Positions 1 to 12,500 of a stretch of 64,000 bases of DNA are shown here, piece by piece. Under the pieces are notes generated by a model. It had not been told where the DNA came from, did not search any database, and saw only the letters and a program-made list of their open reading frames with translations. Each line of letters begins with the position of its first letter. Positions within the stretch are counted from its first letter, which is position 1. The position numbers and the translations under genes are program-made. Source of the DNA: Archilochus colubris. Taxonomy: Eukaryota; Chordata; Aves; Apodiformes; Trochilidae. The stretch is from assembly GCA_023079485.1 (NCBI GenBank), contig CM041085.1:92205115-92269114 (forward strand), given 5' to 3'.

Positions 1-1599
1 GAAAAGATTTTTACTGCTGTATTTTTACATTTGTTTTTGCAATTGCAAAGCTCATTTCCACCTTGACACTTATAAGAAGCAGACAAATAAAAGTGAAATC
101 CAGCATGGAAGCAAATGATAAAATTTAAATTTCAGAAAATAGGTTTGAACAGGTCTGTTCCACAAATTCTATTTCTTTAGGGAATAACAACACTAGCCTG
201 CATCTAGTAAATTCCCCCAAGGCAGAACACTGTAGTGTCATAGCGTAGGCTTCCTTATAAACTGCCATTTTTTTCCAAAGCATATTTGTTTTCTAAAAGG
301 CAGAGTTTTTTTCAAAAACAAGCACCAATGCTTTATAGGAAGCACAAAGGACACCCAGACACACATAGAATATTGGATTGGTGCAATAGTTTTCTCATCA
401 AAGCTGCAGAACTCTGGGAAAACTCACCAAACCTTGGAAACAGATCATGATCCTGATAAAAAAAAAAATAAAAATGATCCTCAGTTGGGAATAATTAGGT
501 ATTCCATACTTTCAGAGAGAAAAAAAATAACAGTTGGTGGAGCAGATAGGTGCTGTGCTTAATGTAACTGCACAGCCTGAGTGAAATACCAGCACCAGAT
601 TTGGTACTGGATAGAAAAGCAGATTGCAGTGATCAACTAAAATGAAGACAGAGCAGAAAACAATGTTTATAGAAGTCTTCTTCCCCCAAAGTTAAATTTA
701 GATAATCTTAGATTGCTGCTACTAATCTTTTCAACTTATCTGCCAGTTCTTTTTTAAGGTGGTGACTGCTTTTTAAAGTTAAAGTTTGGTTTCAAAGGCA
801 TTCTTACAGGAGAAGAAATTTGCTGAAGTCAAAAAGCATGTAATTACTCTCAATAAAGCTGATAGTTTTATCAATTTAAATTATGGCACTGGTAGAGCCA
901 CATTCTATTATTCTTACTAATGTCTTGACATGAAGACATGGTTTGCAAAAGAAAAGTAAAGCCTCACACATCACTTTAGCATTTTAGAAACATTTAAGTA
1001 TAGGCAGAGAAGTAAAATTTTTATTCTATTTTTATGCAAATCTTTTAAACCACACTTTTTGGTAAATTGATGTATTTTATTTAATTTTCACTGCATTGAG
1101 TAAAGTAACATTTTAAAACTCATTATCTCTAAACTATCAGACCATTTTAACACAAAATTCTTTCCATTCTTTAACAGTTTTGAATTATCTCCAAGTTGAG
1201 GGAATGACTAACTCTTGTCACAATGCTAGTGATAAGGTTAACGAAAGACAGACAAACACCACATATTTGGAAGGTTTAAATAAAGAGCTGTAGCTGAAAT
1301 TTCCTGAAAAAAATGTGCAGGTTCTTGCAAAATAGGAGCTTAAGTACATGGGTAACATGGCATCACACTGGATAGTATGAAGCTGTAAATGGAGGCTGAT
1401 CCTCAGTTGATCTGGGGGAGCCAGGCCATATATTATAGACCAAGGTGTGGTTCCTAGGAGTTGGTAGTTTGGGCCTATTCTCATGCAGTGTATTTGTTTA
1501 AATGGTTCTCATCTTCAGGAACCAATTCTACTCAAAGGTATATAAAGATAGGAATTGCCAGCCCTAATACAGCTATAATCAAACATCTCCTGACCATGT
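1..1599. other. AT-rich non-coding sequence, probably FAM83B intron 2
   Basis: No gene, recognisable transposon or RNA gene was seen. The stretch is AT-rich with scattered short A and T runs, and its open frames are short with no recognisable protein content. It lies 3' of the FAM83B first coding exon in gene orientation, so it is intronic unless the gene ends sooner than expected. Confidence 0.5.
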
Positions 1600-1731
1600 T
1601 CAAGACACAGCTAAGACCCTAAGCAACCTGGTCAGATCCTATTGCCAGCTTAGCTTTAAGAAGGAGGTTGGACTGGAGAACTCCTGAGGTCCCTTCCAAC
1701 TGACCAAGCCTGCAGTTCAATGATTCAGAAT
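1600..1731 (+). repeat. CR1 LINE 3' end fragment
   Basis: The segment carries the diagnostic CR1 3' terminal block: a GGAGGTTGGACTGGA motif, then GAGGTCCCTTCCAAC, then an ATGATTC-like tail. About 130 bp remain, covering only the 3' untranslated end, as is usual for 5'-truncated CR1 copies. The 5' limit is approximate. Confidence 0.8.
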
Positions 1732-2784
1732 CTTCATTCCCATCATTGTCAAAATCTAAGTAGACTTTGCCATGTTTGCTGCAAGGCTGAAAGAAAACAA
1801 AGACTATAAATAAAGAATACTGAGAAGTAATGGAGTTTTTCTGCTTTACTTCTCCCATTTTTGTGAGAATTTTGGTAAGAAAAATCAGTGGATTTTAGAC
1901 TTCATAACTCAATTTTAGGACATCATAATCAACCCTTTCAATGGGTGTGTACTGAAATTAAGCCATAGATGTAATAATGAAAGGCCTTTATTGCTAGTGA
2001 TCTGTAAGTCTATTTTGTGAACTAGTGACAGTTTCATTACCCCAGTATCTTCACTCCCTTCACAAACACCAATTATAATTCTTTAAGGGATACCTTGCAG
2101 AGTGTGTCAATTAACACCTCCTTTGATACAAACATTAATGAGGAATTGTCTAATGCAACTGCTTCCTTAGGTCAGGCTTTTCGAAAGAGACACCTACCAT
2201 TACATTATTAACCTAGGAGGGAATGATGCTAAACACCTATCCTACTCTGCAAGGGTATTTGTTTCTTATAACCTACGAGAGGCTTGCTTTGGGAGTGCTA
2301 TGAAAGAAAACCATATTGCTGTGCAGTGCTTTTGAACATCCTCACCCCAAGACCAAAGAATTAGACTTCTGATAGAAAAGATAACTCTGTTTTCATTGAC
2401 CTTATCCCTGGTACTCCAGGCAAATTCCTTTCCATAGATATGTGTTTTGAAGAAAATCTCTTTGTGGCACAGGCTCAGTGCTATCTGAATCTGGCCTTTC
2501 TCAAAGAGCAGGCAAGTCATGATATTTGCAACAGTGCAGAAAGAAGATATGGTACTATATACCTTGCTATTAGCAACAGGAGGCAGGCAGCAAATTGACT
2601 GGATGGGCATGAGGCACCATAAAAAGAAACAAATTGTGTGATTGATTTAGATAACCTTCCCACTAGTAAAGTATATAATACACACCACAAATGATTGGGT
2701 TTTGTTTTTTAATTATGTTATGCTGTTGCTTCTAGTTGAGGGTCTAGATCAATGATCTAAATCATGATCAATGATTCTATGATC
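1732..2784. other. Non-coding sequence, nothing recognised
   Basis: No feature was seen between two CR1 copies. A minus-strand frame of about 114 codons near 2266-2610 has no recognisable domain or splice context and is treated as chance. A short run of ATGATCA-like words near 2745-2790 borders the next CR1. Confidence 0.45.
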
Positions 2785-3711
2785 ACTGGTGCAAAGCTGA
2801 GTTGGAGGCCTGTAGCCAGCGGTGTTCCCCGGGGATCAGTACTGGGTACAGTCTTGTTCAACGTAGTCATAAATGACCTAAATGAGGGGACAGTATATCC
2901 TCATCAAGTCTGCTAATGATAAAAAACTGGGAGAAGTGGCTAATATACCACAGGGCTGTGTTGCCATCCAGTGTGACCTGGACAGGCTGGAGAGCTGGGC
3001 AGAGAGGAACCGAATGACGTTCAACAAGGGCAAATGTAAGGTCCTGCACCTGGGGCAGAACCACTCCACGCATCAGTATTGGTTAGGGGCTGACCTACTG
3101 GAAAGCAGCCCTGAGGATTCTGAAGTCCTGGTAGACATTAAATTAACCATAAGCCAGAATTGTGTCCTTGTGGCCAAGGTCATCCTCCCCCTCCACTCTG
3201 CCCTAGTGAGGCCACATCTGGAATACTGTGCTCAGTTCTAGGCTGCCTAGCTCAAGAGAGACAGGGAGCTGCTAGAAAGTCCAGAGGAGGGCAACAAAGA
3301 TACCTGATGCATCTCTCTTACAAGGAAAGGTTGAAAGAGCAGGGGCTGTTAAGCCTGGAGAAAAGAAGACTGAGAGGAGACCTTATCAATGTCTATACAT
3401 ATCCAGAGGGGGGGTATAAGGAGGAAGGAGCCAGACTCTTTTCAGTAGAGCTCAGTGACAGGACAAGGGGCAAAGGGCACAAACTGGAATACAGGAAGTT
3501 CCATCCACATGTGAGCAAAAAAATTCTTTACTGTGAGGGTGACAAGGCAATGGAACAGGCTGCTCAGAGAGGTTGTGGAATCTTCTCCGGAGACATTTAA
3601 AGCCCACCTAGATGCAGTCCTGTCTAATCTGATCCTGCTTTAGCAGGGGATCAGAGCAGGTGGAGGTCCCTTCCAACTCTGATGATTCTGTGATTCGGTT
3701 ATTTTGTGATC
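2785..3711 (+). mobile_element. CR1 LINE fragment: end of ORF2 plus 3' UTR, inactive
   Basis: Translation gives the C-terminal part of the CR1 reverse transcriptase. A GVPxGSVLG-type motif lies at about 2821, and after a frame change the product runs from about 2882 to 3241 through a CDLDRLESWAERN segment and a KGKCKVLHLG segment. The region where the family has its catalytic Asp-Asp reads SANDKK, so the site is altered. Frames shift again near 3160-3240. The 3' UTR follows, with GGTCCCTTCCAACTCT at about 3666 and an ATTCTGTGATTC terminus near 3685-3696. It is a 5'-truncated, frameshifted, dead copy. Orientation is opposite to FAM83B, in whose intron it probably sits. Confidence 0.93.
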
Positions 3712-5827
3712 CTACTAAATCATCTGACATCCCTACCTTATAGATCTTTTGCTAGCACCAGAGTGCTTTTAAGATCATAGTTCATTAATTTTGAGTTAAT
3801 TTTTTAAATTAAGCATAGCTCTGAAATGCTTTGCACAACACATCATTGCATTGCAAAACTGACTTTGAAGCCATTGTGAATTGCACCTTAATATCTCAGG
3901 TCACCTTTGAGCTTGGTGAAATGCTGAGTTCTCACACAGCAACTGTAGCCCCACAGAAGCCTTGAGACTGAGTGCCAAAGAGCAGCATAAAGGGGGAGCC
4001 CACCTCTATAAACAGAGTCTAGATACAATAATACAAATAGTAATCAAACATCCAAGTCTGACTCATTTTCCTAAATTACTTTACCAATATAATAGAAAAA
4101 GTAATAAGATAATTTACACTTATGCAACTCTCATTAAGTTAATGTCACAACTTGTAATATATTATCACCAAAATTGGCTCCCTGAGATCATATTCAATTT
4201 ATTTAACTTGGCTCTGCAATCAGAGAGTAATAGGCCATAACCGTACAGTATACTTCGAAATGTTCTTCCTTTATTGGATTCTTTAAAAGCAACTTAATTA
4301 ACTAGAACGGGCTACACTGCCTCACTGGAAGCTCTCCTAAGCCTCACTACTCTCTTTTTCTCCACCTGCTCCAAAGGGACATTTCCACCATCAATTCTGA
4401 GGGCAGACAAAGCTTACACCTCAAAACTGAATACATGTTCTGTTCCAATCACCAAGCTACAGCTTATCATGTCACATGCCACCTACAGGGCGTAAACATT
4501 TTTGAGGTGAAAACTACATTTAACTGGAAAGTAAATTATCTTCAACATGCATGTTAGCAATCTCCAATAACCTCAACAGCTTTCCTCTGTAACAGGATGT
4601 TAGATATGCTCTACATCAACTAAAATAACTCAGAAAAAAGTCACTGTCCAGCAAACAAAAGGTAAATTAAAATTCCAGAAATGCAAAACAATGTGGAAAA
4701 TCAATGCAAAGTATTTTCAGAAAATTATGAATGCAGTAACCACATAAAACGTGATATAAACAGTGTAACTGTGTTTAATTGTGCAGCCCCCATGGCAAAG
4801 CCTCATCTGTTCTGTGCAACACACATAAGAAAGATGTGTGCTAGGGGAACTTCTTAGCAGTTAACAGGGACAAATGTCTTGATTCTGGCAGCAAAGAATG
4901 ATATGGCAGTGAAAACAACAGCTCTGAAGAAGGAACTGATTTAACTTTCAAATGCACTGAGAAAATCCACTTTTTACAATGCATCATCTTGTAATAACTA
5001 CCTCACAATTCAGCCTTTTGCTGCAGTTAGCAACCTTTGTGCATCTTACTATGTCTCTAAAAAAAGCAGATCAGAAGATCAGGCTTACCTCTTCTATAAA
5101 TGAAACTAAAACCAACATAAGAGAAAGATAAGATCTCTGAAGAGCAGCTAAGATTGTTTCATTTGAGAAATGTGTGTACATTAGCCTTCTGCATTGCCTT
5201 TCAGAAAGCTACTGCAGACTGAGCTAGTAAGTTATATGTGCCATCTTAAAATGACACCGTCAGTGTTACCTCTTCAAATTCATGCAACTGGGAATTTTAC
5301 AGGTGAGTATCTTGCGAAACATATGGGAGTGAGCTACATTAATTTCATAAATGTGATCTGTATCTATGGGTTAGGTAGTTGTTACTCTGGCTGAAGGATT
5401 AGTAAGAACTCAGTTTAAGATGGCCAAATTACAGGAGGCACAATCTCACTAAGGCTGGCAGGAGAGGAGATAATTCCTCTGAAGTTTTACTTCCACACAT
5501 GCAGAATTGAGTTTCAGCAAGTCATTGAGATGAGAGGAGGGAACGGGATATTCTGAGAATTCTTCATGGGGACTTCTGAATAAGCATTTATTAAACCTGA
5601 ATCTTGGAAGAAGGGATCTGCAAAGAAACAGCTGTTGCCTGGCGACTGACACAGCATAGCCTAGAGAATATTTACCTAAATCTGCAAAGAACCATCATGC
5701 ATGATTAAAGTAACAAACATTCTCAATCTTCAATTTTAACACTTTGCTTTCTGCTTGCCATGCTTTCATCAATAACTAAATGGCTTTGGGGATTTAACAT
5801 GCAAGATGTGTTCTGTCACTGCAGACA
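3712..5827. other. Non-coding sequence, nothing recognised
   Basis: AT-rich unique-looking DNA. No coding exon, RNA gene or transposon was recognised. Small open frames on both strands show no domain content. Confidence 0.45.
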
Positions 5828-5897
5828 GAATCGGGCAGAAGTCCTATAGAGAAGCACATAAGGAATCGGGCAGAAGTCCTATAGAGAAGCACATAAG
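5828..5897. repeat. Perfect 35-bp tandem duplication (2 copies)
   Basis: Positions 5828-5862 and 5863-5897 are identical over 35 bp, each starting GAATCGGGCAG and ending CACATAAG. The copies abut exactly with no mismatch, which suggests a recent slippage or duplication event in otherwise unique sequence. Confidence 0.97.
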
Positions 5898-8800
5898 GCA
5901 GTACATAGAATCCTTGACATGATGGAGGGAATGTATTTGGGTGCTTATTCTGCCCTTTTTTCTCTTGCCATTGATGCCGTTGCTCTGTTCTCAGTGCCAT
6001 GTGGGCTGCAGCTGGTTGGGTTGCAGGATTTTAATATTTGTATTTAGCTCTTCAGAATGTTCTTATTCGTTGTTACTTGGGAAGCTGCCAAGCTTTTCCC
6101 AAAGAAAACAAATAGAAAGGAAACGCCAGGAGTTTCTGACAGCCTACCAGAATGGAAATTCGTAACAAAAATAAAAGGTACTTCTCTAGCCTCCAGCTTT
6201 CTCTATGTTGAATTTCAAAGACCCGCTGCTTCAGAAATAACTTTTTTATTTAAGGAGTATTAACAGATTTAATATGTGGGTTCTCACTGTATCCCTTAAT
6301 ATTTATGGAATGTTAAGGCTATTTAAATTAGTATTATAAAGCCATATTTTTTATTTTAAATTTTTTGTAAGTTGAAGTATTTACTTATTCATGTGTGCCT
6401 TACTTAGTGACTGTCCAAAACCAAATAATGCTCAACCATGTGTGATAAGCCTCAATTATTTTTTTTTAATGTCCAAATAGCAATTAGAGCTAAACTCTTG
6501 GTAAATTTTACTATTTGATCTACCACTCAGGATAGAAAACATGCTATGAAAACCTCAGAAACCAGTCTCAGTTTTGAGACTTCTGCTGAATAATTGGGAT
6601 ACTAGCAAGATCAACCTGGCTAGCTTTTACCTGGACAAGGGAAGTATGAGATGAAACCCTACATTTAAGAACTCTTTCAATACTTGAAATGATGATCAGT
6701 TGCTAGAAAAAGCCATGAAAACTCTGGGGGAAAAAATGCAAAGAGACAAGAATGTCTTTAAAATATACTGTCTTTTCAAATTGTTCCTGCTTACAAATAT
6801 GCTTCATGCCAAGATAAACTAGACTGGACGAGAATATTTCTGATGGCTCCTTCTGAGAATTCCTTCAAGAAATCTTAAATTTGCTGCTTATCAAAGAGTC
6901 AAAGTAAATCTCTGATATTTCAACCAATCTGGATAACAATTCTTGAAAAGATTCTGTTTTTTTTCCCACATCTAACAGTGCATTTTGGTGGGGTTTTTCA
7001 GACTAGGAATGGAACGAAATTCTGAGTCAGTCTGCCTTCCCACTTCTCAACTCATTTTCCTCAGGAATCCTGTATAAACACATTGTTGATACTGAATGCC
7101 ACTTCCTGAGAGTTTACATATTTTAAAACATTAGACAATGTATAGAAAACCACAATATTAATGAACACTTACAGATTATAGACTTTAAACTAGAAAAAAG
7201 AAGCAACATTTCTTTAACGTATACCATTTTGTTGGAATTTGTTAATTACACTTTGAAACAGTGAAAGATTCTTTTAGTCAAAGGCAGATTTATAGGAAGA
7301 AAAGATGATTCAGACCCACTTTTCTAGACTGGGAAGAATAATTTTCCTTTTAAGTTTGCTTATGCAATACCTGTGCAGTTTGTCACCTTTGAGACCTTAA
7401 TAGTAAACACATGTTTCTGAAATTAAATGGGAAGAGCTGAGTACCTAATATGCATGTTTTATAAAGAAACAATATATTAAAAAAAACCTGCACAAGGCTC
7501 AATGCTGCTGCTAGCATATGTGTGTGTGTACATATATGTATATACCTATTTTATATATTAAAAAAAAAAATCCAATAAAACATAGCTATGTTGCTTAATT
7601 GTACAATATTGCCTGAAATCCCCTGTTTTTACTTACAGAGATGAATATCTATTACAAGTACATATTGCACATAAGAAAAAAAAAGGCAGAGACTTAAGGC
7701 AGAGGTGGAGACAGTGCTTCCATAACATACTGTAATAAATAAAATAATGGGGCTAGATAAAAATAAGTGTATCAAAAGCAGAAAACACATTTTCTGTTTC
7801 TAAGCATAGGAAGATTTGGATTTATTGAAGTAAGCACACAAACCTGATGTGTTTTATAATTGCTTACGATTCAGAAAGGTAAACTTTTGAATGCTTATAT
7901 GCAAGATATTAACCACAGTCCACAATGAAGGCCCATCAAACACTTGGAAAAATAAAAACATAGAGTTGTGAAGGACTTGTAGGCCATGTATTAGTAAGTC
8001 CATAAAGGAAACCCATACCAGAGAGACCCTGCAACAAGTAACAGAGCTTCCTTAGAAGTCAATTATTTTTTAACATAAAAGACAATGCATCCAGCAGAAG
8101 ACAAATCTATTTTGGATGTCAGTGCCCATTTAAAATAATAGTCAGTTGCCAGATTTCAAATTACTGGAAGCCTGTGGACCAATGAGCATGACCTGATTAC
8201 ACTTAATACTGCAAAAAAAAGCCCTAATTATATAATTAGTTTTGGAGGTAAGTCCTCTATAGACACTTCTTCCACAGGGCAGATTTCAGGATCCTGAGGA
8301 ACACTAGATGTCCACAAAATCCCAACTGAGACTACAACAAGTTCTGGCTAAAAATGTCCCCTAGCTCATGGCTCAGCAAAGGTAATGCCAAAGTAAAATA
8401 AACCAGTCCTCAACAGAGCCCCCTGTTAGTATTTGGAAAGAAGCAGGATGATATCTTTGTCTTATAAGATTAAAAAGGAACACTAAAGTTCATTTCAATA
8501 GAGCAATACTTTTTACAATTAATGCCATTAGCAGACCAGTTTACACCTAAGACAGCAAAAGACTTCTGCTCTGATGTTGGTCATTTTTAACTAAACTTTG
8601 GGTATAAAGGAAATATTTCTCATACTCAATATTCAAAACCAGCTTGATGACCAAATCGGTTGCTCACCCAGACTTCTAAAAGGAAAACCAACACAATAGT
8701 CAATGAACACAGAAATAATATTATTTAGGGAAAAATGGGAAAAAATGGCTTTTCAATATTGTTTATTCAATCATTTTTCAAGATTACAGCCTTTGTATTC

Positions 8801-8991
8801 AACTTTATACATGTGATTAAGAGTCAGCGTTAGACACATAAGCTACACATACTTAAGGACTCATTAACAGCCAGATGTCTAAAGTAGTCATCCTGTGAAA
8901 ACATTTTGATTGCACACGAGTACTTCCAGTAGCTTGTAGCACTAAATGATATTAAAGGTTTTCATATCGCTGTCATAAAAGTGTAGGCAAG
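5898..8991. other. Non-coding AT-rich sequence
   Basis: No gene or clear transposon was recognised. A short TG/TA-rich simple stretch lies at about 7518-7572 (TGTGTGTGT, ATATATGTATATA, then an A run). Confidence 0.45.
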
Positions 8992-9532
8992 CTCCTTCCT
9001 TCCTTCCTTCCTTCCTTCCTTCCTTCCTTCCTTCCTTCCTTCCTTCCTTCCTTCCTTCCTTCCTTCCTTCCTTCCTTCCTTCCTTCTTCCTTCCTCTTCC
9101 TTCCTTCCTTCCTTCCTTCCTTCCTTCCTTCCTTCCTTCCTTCCTTCCTTCCTTCCTTCCTTCCTTCCTTCCTTCCTTCCTTCCTTCCTTCCTTCCTTCC
9201 TTCCTTCCTTCCTTCCTTCCTTCCTTCCTTCCTTCCTTCCTTCCTTCCTTCCTTCCTTCCTTCCTTCCTTCCTTCCTCCTTCCTTCCTTCCTTCCTTCCT
9301 TCCTTCCTTCCTTCCTTCCTTCCTTCCTTCCTCCCTTCCTCCCTTCCTCCCTTCCTCCCTTCCTCCCTTCCTCCTTCCTCCCTTCCCTCCTCCCTCCCTT
9401 CCTCCCTTCCTCCCTTCCTCCCTTCCTCCTCCCTCCCTCCCTCCCTCCCTCCTCCCTCCTCCTCCTCCCTTCCTCCCTCCTCCCTTCCTCCCTTCCTCCC
9501 TTCCTCCTTTCCATCCTCCCTCCCTCCCTCTT
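8992..9532. repeat. Long (TTCC)n / (TTCCTCCC)n microsatellite; GGAA on the minus strand
   Basis: About 540 bp of almost pure polypyrimidine on the plus strand. The left three-fifths is (TTCC)n with a few interruptions, near 9085-9098 and 9275. From about 9330 the unit becomes an octamer-like TTCCTCCC mixture, and then CTCC/CCTCC toward the right end. On the FAM83B sense (minus) strand it reads as tandem GGAA. Open frames coding Lys-Glu-Gly-Arg repeats are simply translations of the repeat and are not genes. Confidence 0.98.
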
Positions 9533-12500
9533 TCACAAACTTTTATCTGTTAGATTTGAGACTGGGAAAAAATGCGATTTAGAATAATGATTGTGGGCTT
9601 AAAATGGGCTACCATGAATTTTATGCAACCTTTAAAATGCATTGCTTTTTAATGCACACTATATCATAGCATTAAAAATAAAACTTTTGCTTCTGCCACA
9701 GATGCTATTTACTTCCCTGCCACTAATTTCAAACCATATAGATGTACTTAATTCTGTTTAAAGAGTTCAGTTCCAGCAGTTATATGGTTAGGGCAACCCA
9801 CAAAATACAAAATACAGCCTGTTTAAAATTCCTAGTCACAGGTCAGTATGAAGGAAAGCCAACAATCTTCCTGTATAAATAGAAGAGGATGAATAATGAG
9901 AACTTTCCTCAGGGTTTAAGCCTGACAAACAGTCTGTTCATTTTACATATATCTCTAAAATTTTTGCAGTTCAGCTGCAGTTATGCTGACATAACAAAAT
10001 GCATTTATCAGTAAAAATATCATGCCTGGACAAATACCTGCAGTAACATTGTGCTAAAAAAACAGCAACTGCAATGATGTGGTATCACTGTTCTGAAACA
10101 TATATTACAGATCCAATGCACACCTGTGTGGCACATAATTACATCTGAATGCCAGGTAAACAACCCCACCAGATGACTTTAACTAATTATTTTTTTAAGC
10201 TTGATGCCACTTGAACAGGAACCTTCCCTGATACTCAGGAGAAGCAGATGACACCCCCTGCTTATGGAGCAGCCACAGTTAATGGTGCAACGTGTTGCTA
10301 ATGACTGTGTGCTGGCAGGCTGCATTTCCATTGCACCTATTTTAAAGACAGGTTATGAAACTAATTAATTAACTATTGTCTGCAAATCAACTTGAGATCC
10401 TCAGGTGCAATCCATTACTCTGGCATGATAGATTATTTATTACACATTAGATGAAAAAGGAAAAAATAATTGCATACAAGCCTGAAAGCATTGGCAGAAT
10501 GTCCTCAAGATAAGAAAAGATTAATCTAGTTAATAAGTAATTATGTGCAGCTTTTCAGGAAGAAAACAAATTCAAATTTTTATGCACATTACCATATGGA
10601 GCAAGATATTTGAAATCGTAGGGAAGCAATTAAAAGTCCTGCTCAAATCTCCTGTGAAGAAAACTGAAATGAAGCAGATAAGTACTCCCACAATTCTTGT
10701 AGACCTCAGTGGAGACGATACTGAATTGGAACAAAATAAGGCTCTAAACAAAATTTAATTCCAGGATTGAATGCAGTAGTCAAAAGTAAATAAAAAAGAG
10801 AGTAATTACAAGTAAAATCATTACTAGTTGAAGGAGTTATAATTTCACTAGCAATATGATACATTAAAATATTGTATTTAAAATAAAATATTTCAATTTT
10901 GAAACTCTTTAAAAGCATTTTAAGAGAAATTTGGCAGTTCCTGTTCAAAGGTGAATGTTCCACAGTCAGTGAGGCATCTTAAGGAGTTGTAAGTTGATAG
11001 TTAAGAAAGGGAATTATTAGAAACAACTTTAAAAAGTCAAAAGAAACATTTCCTTCCTATTTCTTTCTGCCAGTGTTTCTAAACCAATATTTTAGTGTCT
11101 TAGCAGAATTTTGAATAACAATCTCTGTCAGACAACAGCAAGCCATACAGCTGTAGAATAATCCTGGTGACACTATTTTTTGTACGTGCAGGTAGCATCA
11201 GATTTGACTGATCTTCAAACAGCTCCTCAGCAAGGCCATAGAAGTATTAATTCACCATTTGCAATTTGATACTGCAATTATGCAAAGTCACAGGAAAGAA
11301 CATTTGCTCTTTGCAATAAAATCAGATCAGATAATCATAATGCTTCATCTTCAATATCTAGAAGTTTTTCCATTTAAATATATAAGTTTATTATTAATGT
11401 TTAAAAGTTTTAATATTTATTTAGCATATTCACATATTTTGTTAAAACAGAGTCCTACGCCACTTCCAGGATAAGCAGACAGACAGCTGTAGGACAGAGT
11501 TCTGTGATCCAGACTCACATCACTTCAGTTTCAGATGGGCCCTGTCAACCCATGCTCATAATCTGCTCCTCTTATCTCTCAGCTCACAAGGATAAAGCAA
11601 AGCACTCCTTCATGAATGGATAAAATGAAGTTTTTCAAAGAAATGAGCAGTCAGTGTGTAAGTAACTGAGCCCTTTATACTCAGTTGAGCTAGTGACCAA
11701 CAAGATAAGTTAATGGGATTTTATTAATGGGTAAAAGAGAAACACACCACAAGTCCTACATTGTACAACTTCATCTATGTGAGATCATTCCCTTATCTAC
11801 AAAATATCAATCCTGATGAGCATCGCATGCCAGTTCACACACACCTCCCTTCATTTGGGTAATGATAATCAGAGATCTAATCATGAAGCATGCTGAACAC
11901 CTGCAAGAAATGCAAAGCTCCCAGTAGGGAAAGGGGGTTTCTTACAAAACATCACAGCAAGCACCTGGATTTAACTATGAACTAAGAAGAAAATCAGATG
12001 CAGGGGCACTTACTGCAGCTCTTCAATAGCTTTCTTTGAGACAACCCCTGATTGTGTCAGTGAGACTCTTACAGCCACAGAACATTCACCTGCTGAACAG
12101 AGGTATGCCTCAGGGAAATATATGCTAGCAAACAAGAGGAGCAGATGGAAAAACTCACTTGTTTTGCCATTAGAATCAGAATCTGTCTAACCATAGGGAA
12201 GGAAAGGCAGAAACATCACTGACCAAACTGTCCAAGGCCTTACATGAATCCACATTCAGTTTGCTATGGAATAATGTGCCAAGCATGCTAGTAGCCTAAA
12301 ATACTGTGTGACTCGAGCTTCTTGAAATAAGGATGGAGATGAGAACGTGCAATACCTCTGTGGAGAAGAGGTGAACATTTTATTCCAAGAATACTTCGAA
12401 AAATAACTGCTTTTTGCTGCAAACTAGTGCCTTTCAAATAAACATTTGTTCTTATGAAGTACTTCTTAGTTAAGATCTTCCCTTTAGTAAACTGTCCACT

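Noticed and set aside
2882..3600. Plus-strand frames of 119 and 146 codons as possible genes
   Set aside because: They are pieces of the CR1 reverse transcriptase and 3' UTR, frameshifted and non-functional.
7965..8080. Possible highly diverged minus-strand CR1 end, from a CATAGAGTTGTGAAGGACTTG stretch
   Set aside because: Only a short weak resemblance; the following CR1 blocks cannot be traced, so it is not called.
8942..9536. Two overlapping minus-strand frames of 187-190 codons rich in Lys, Glu, Gly and Arg
   Set aside because: They are direct translations of the GGAA microsatellite in two frames, with no independent coding signal.
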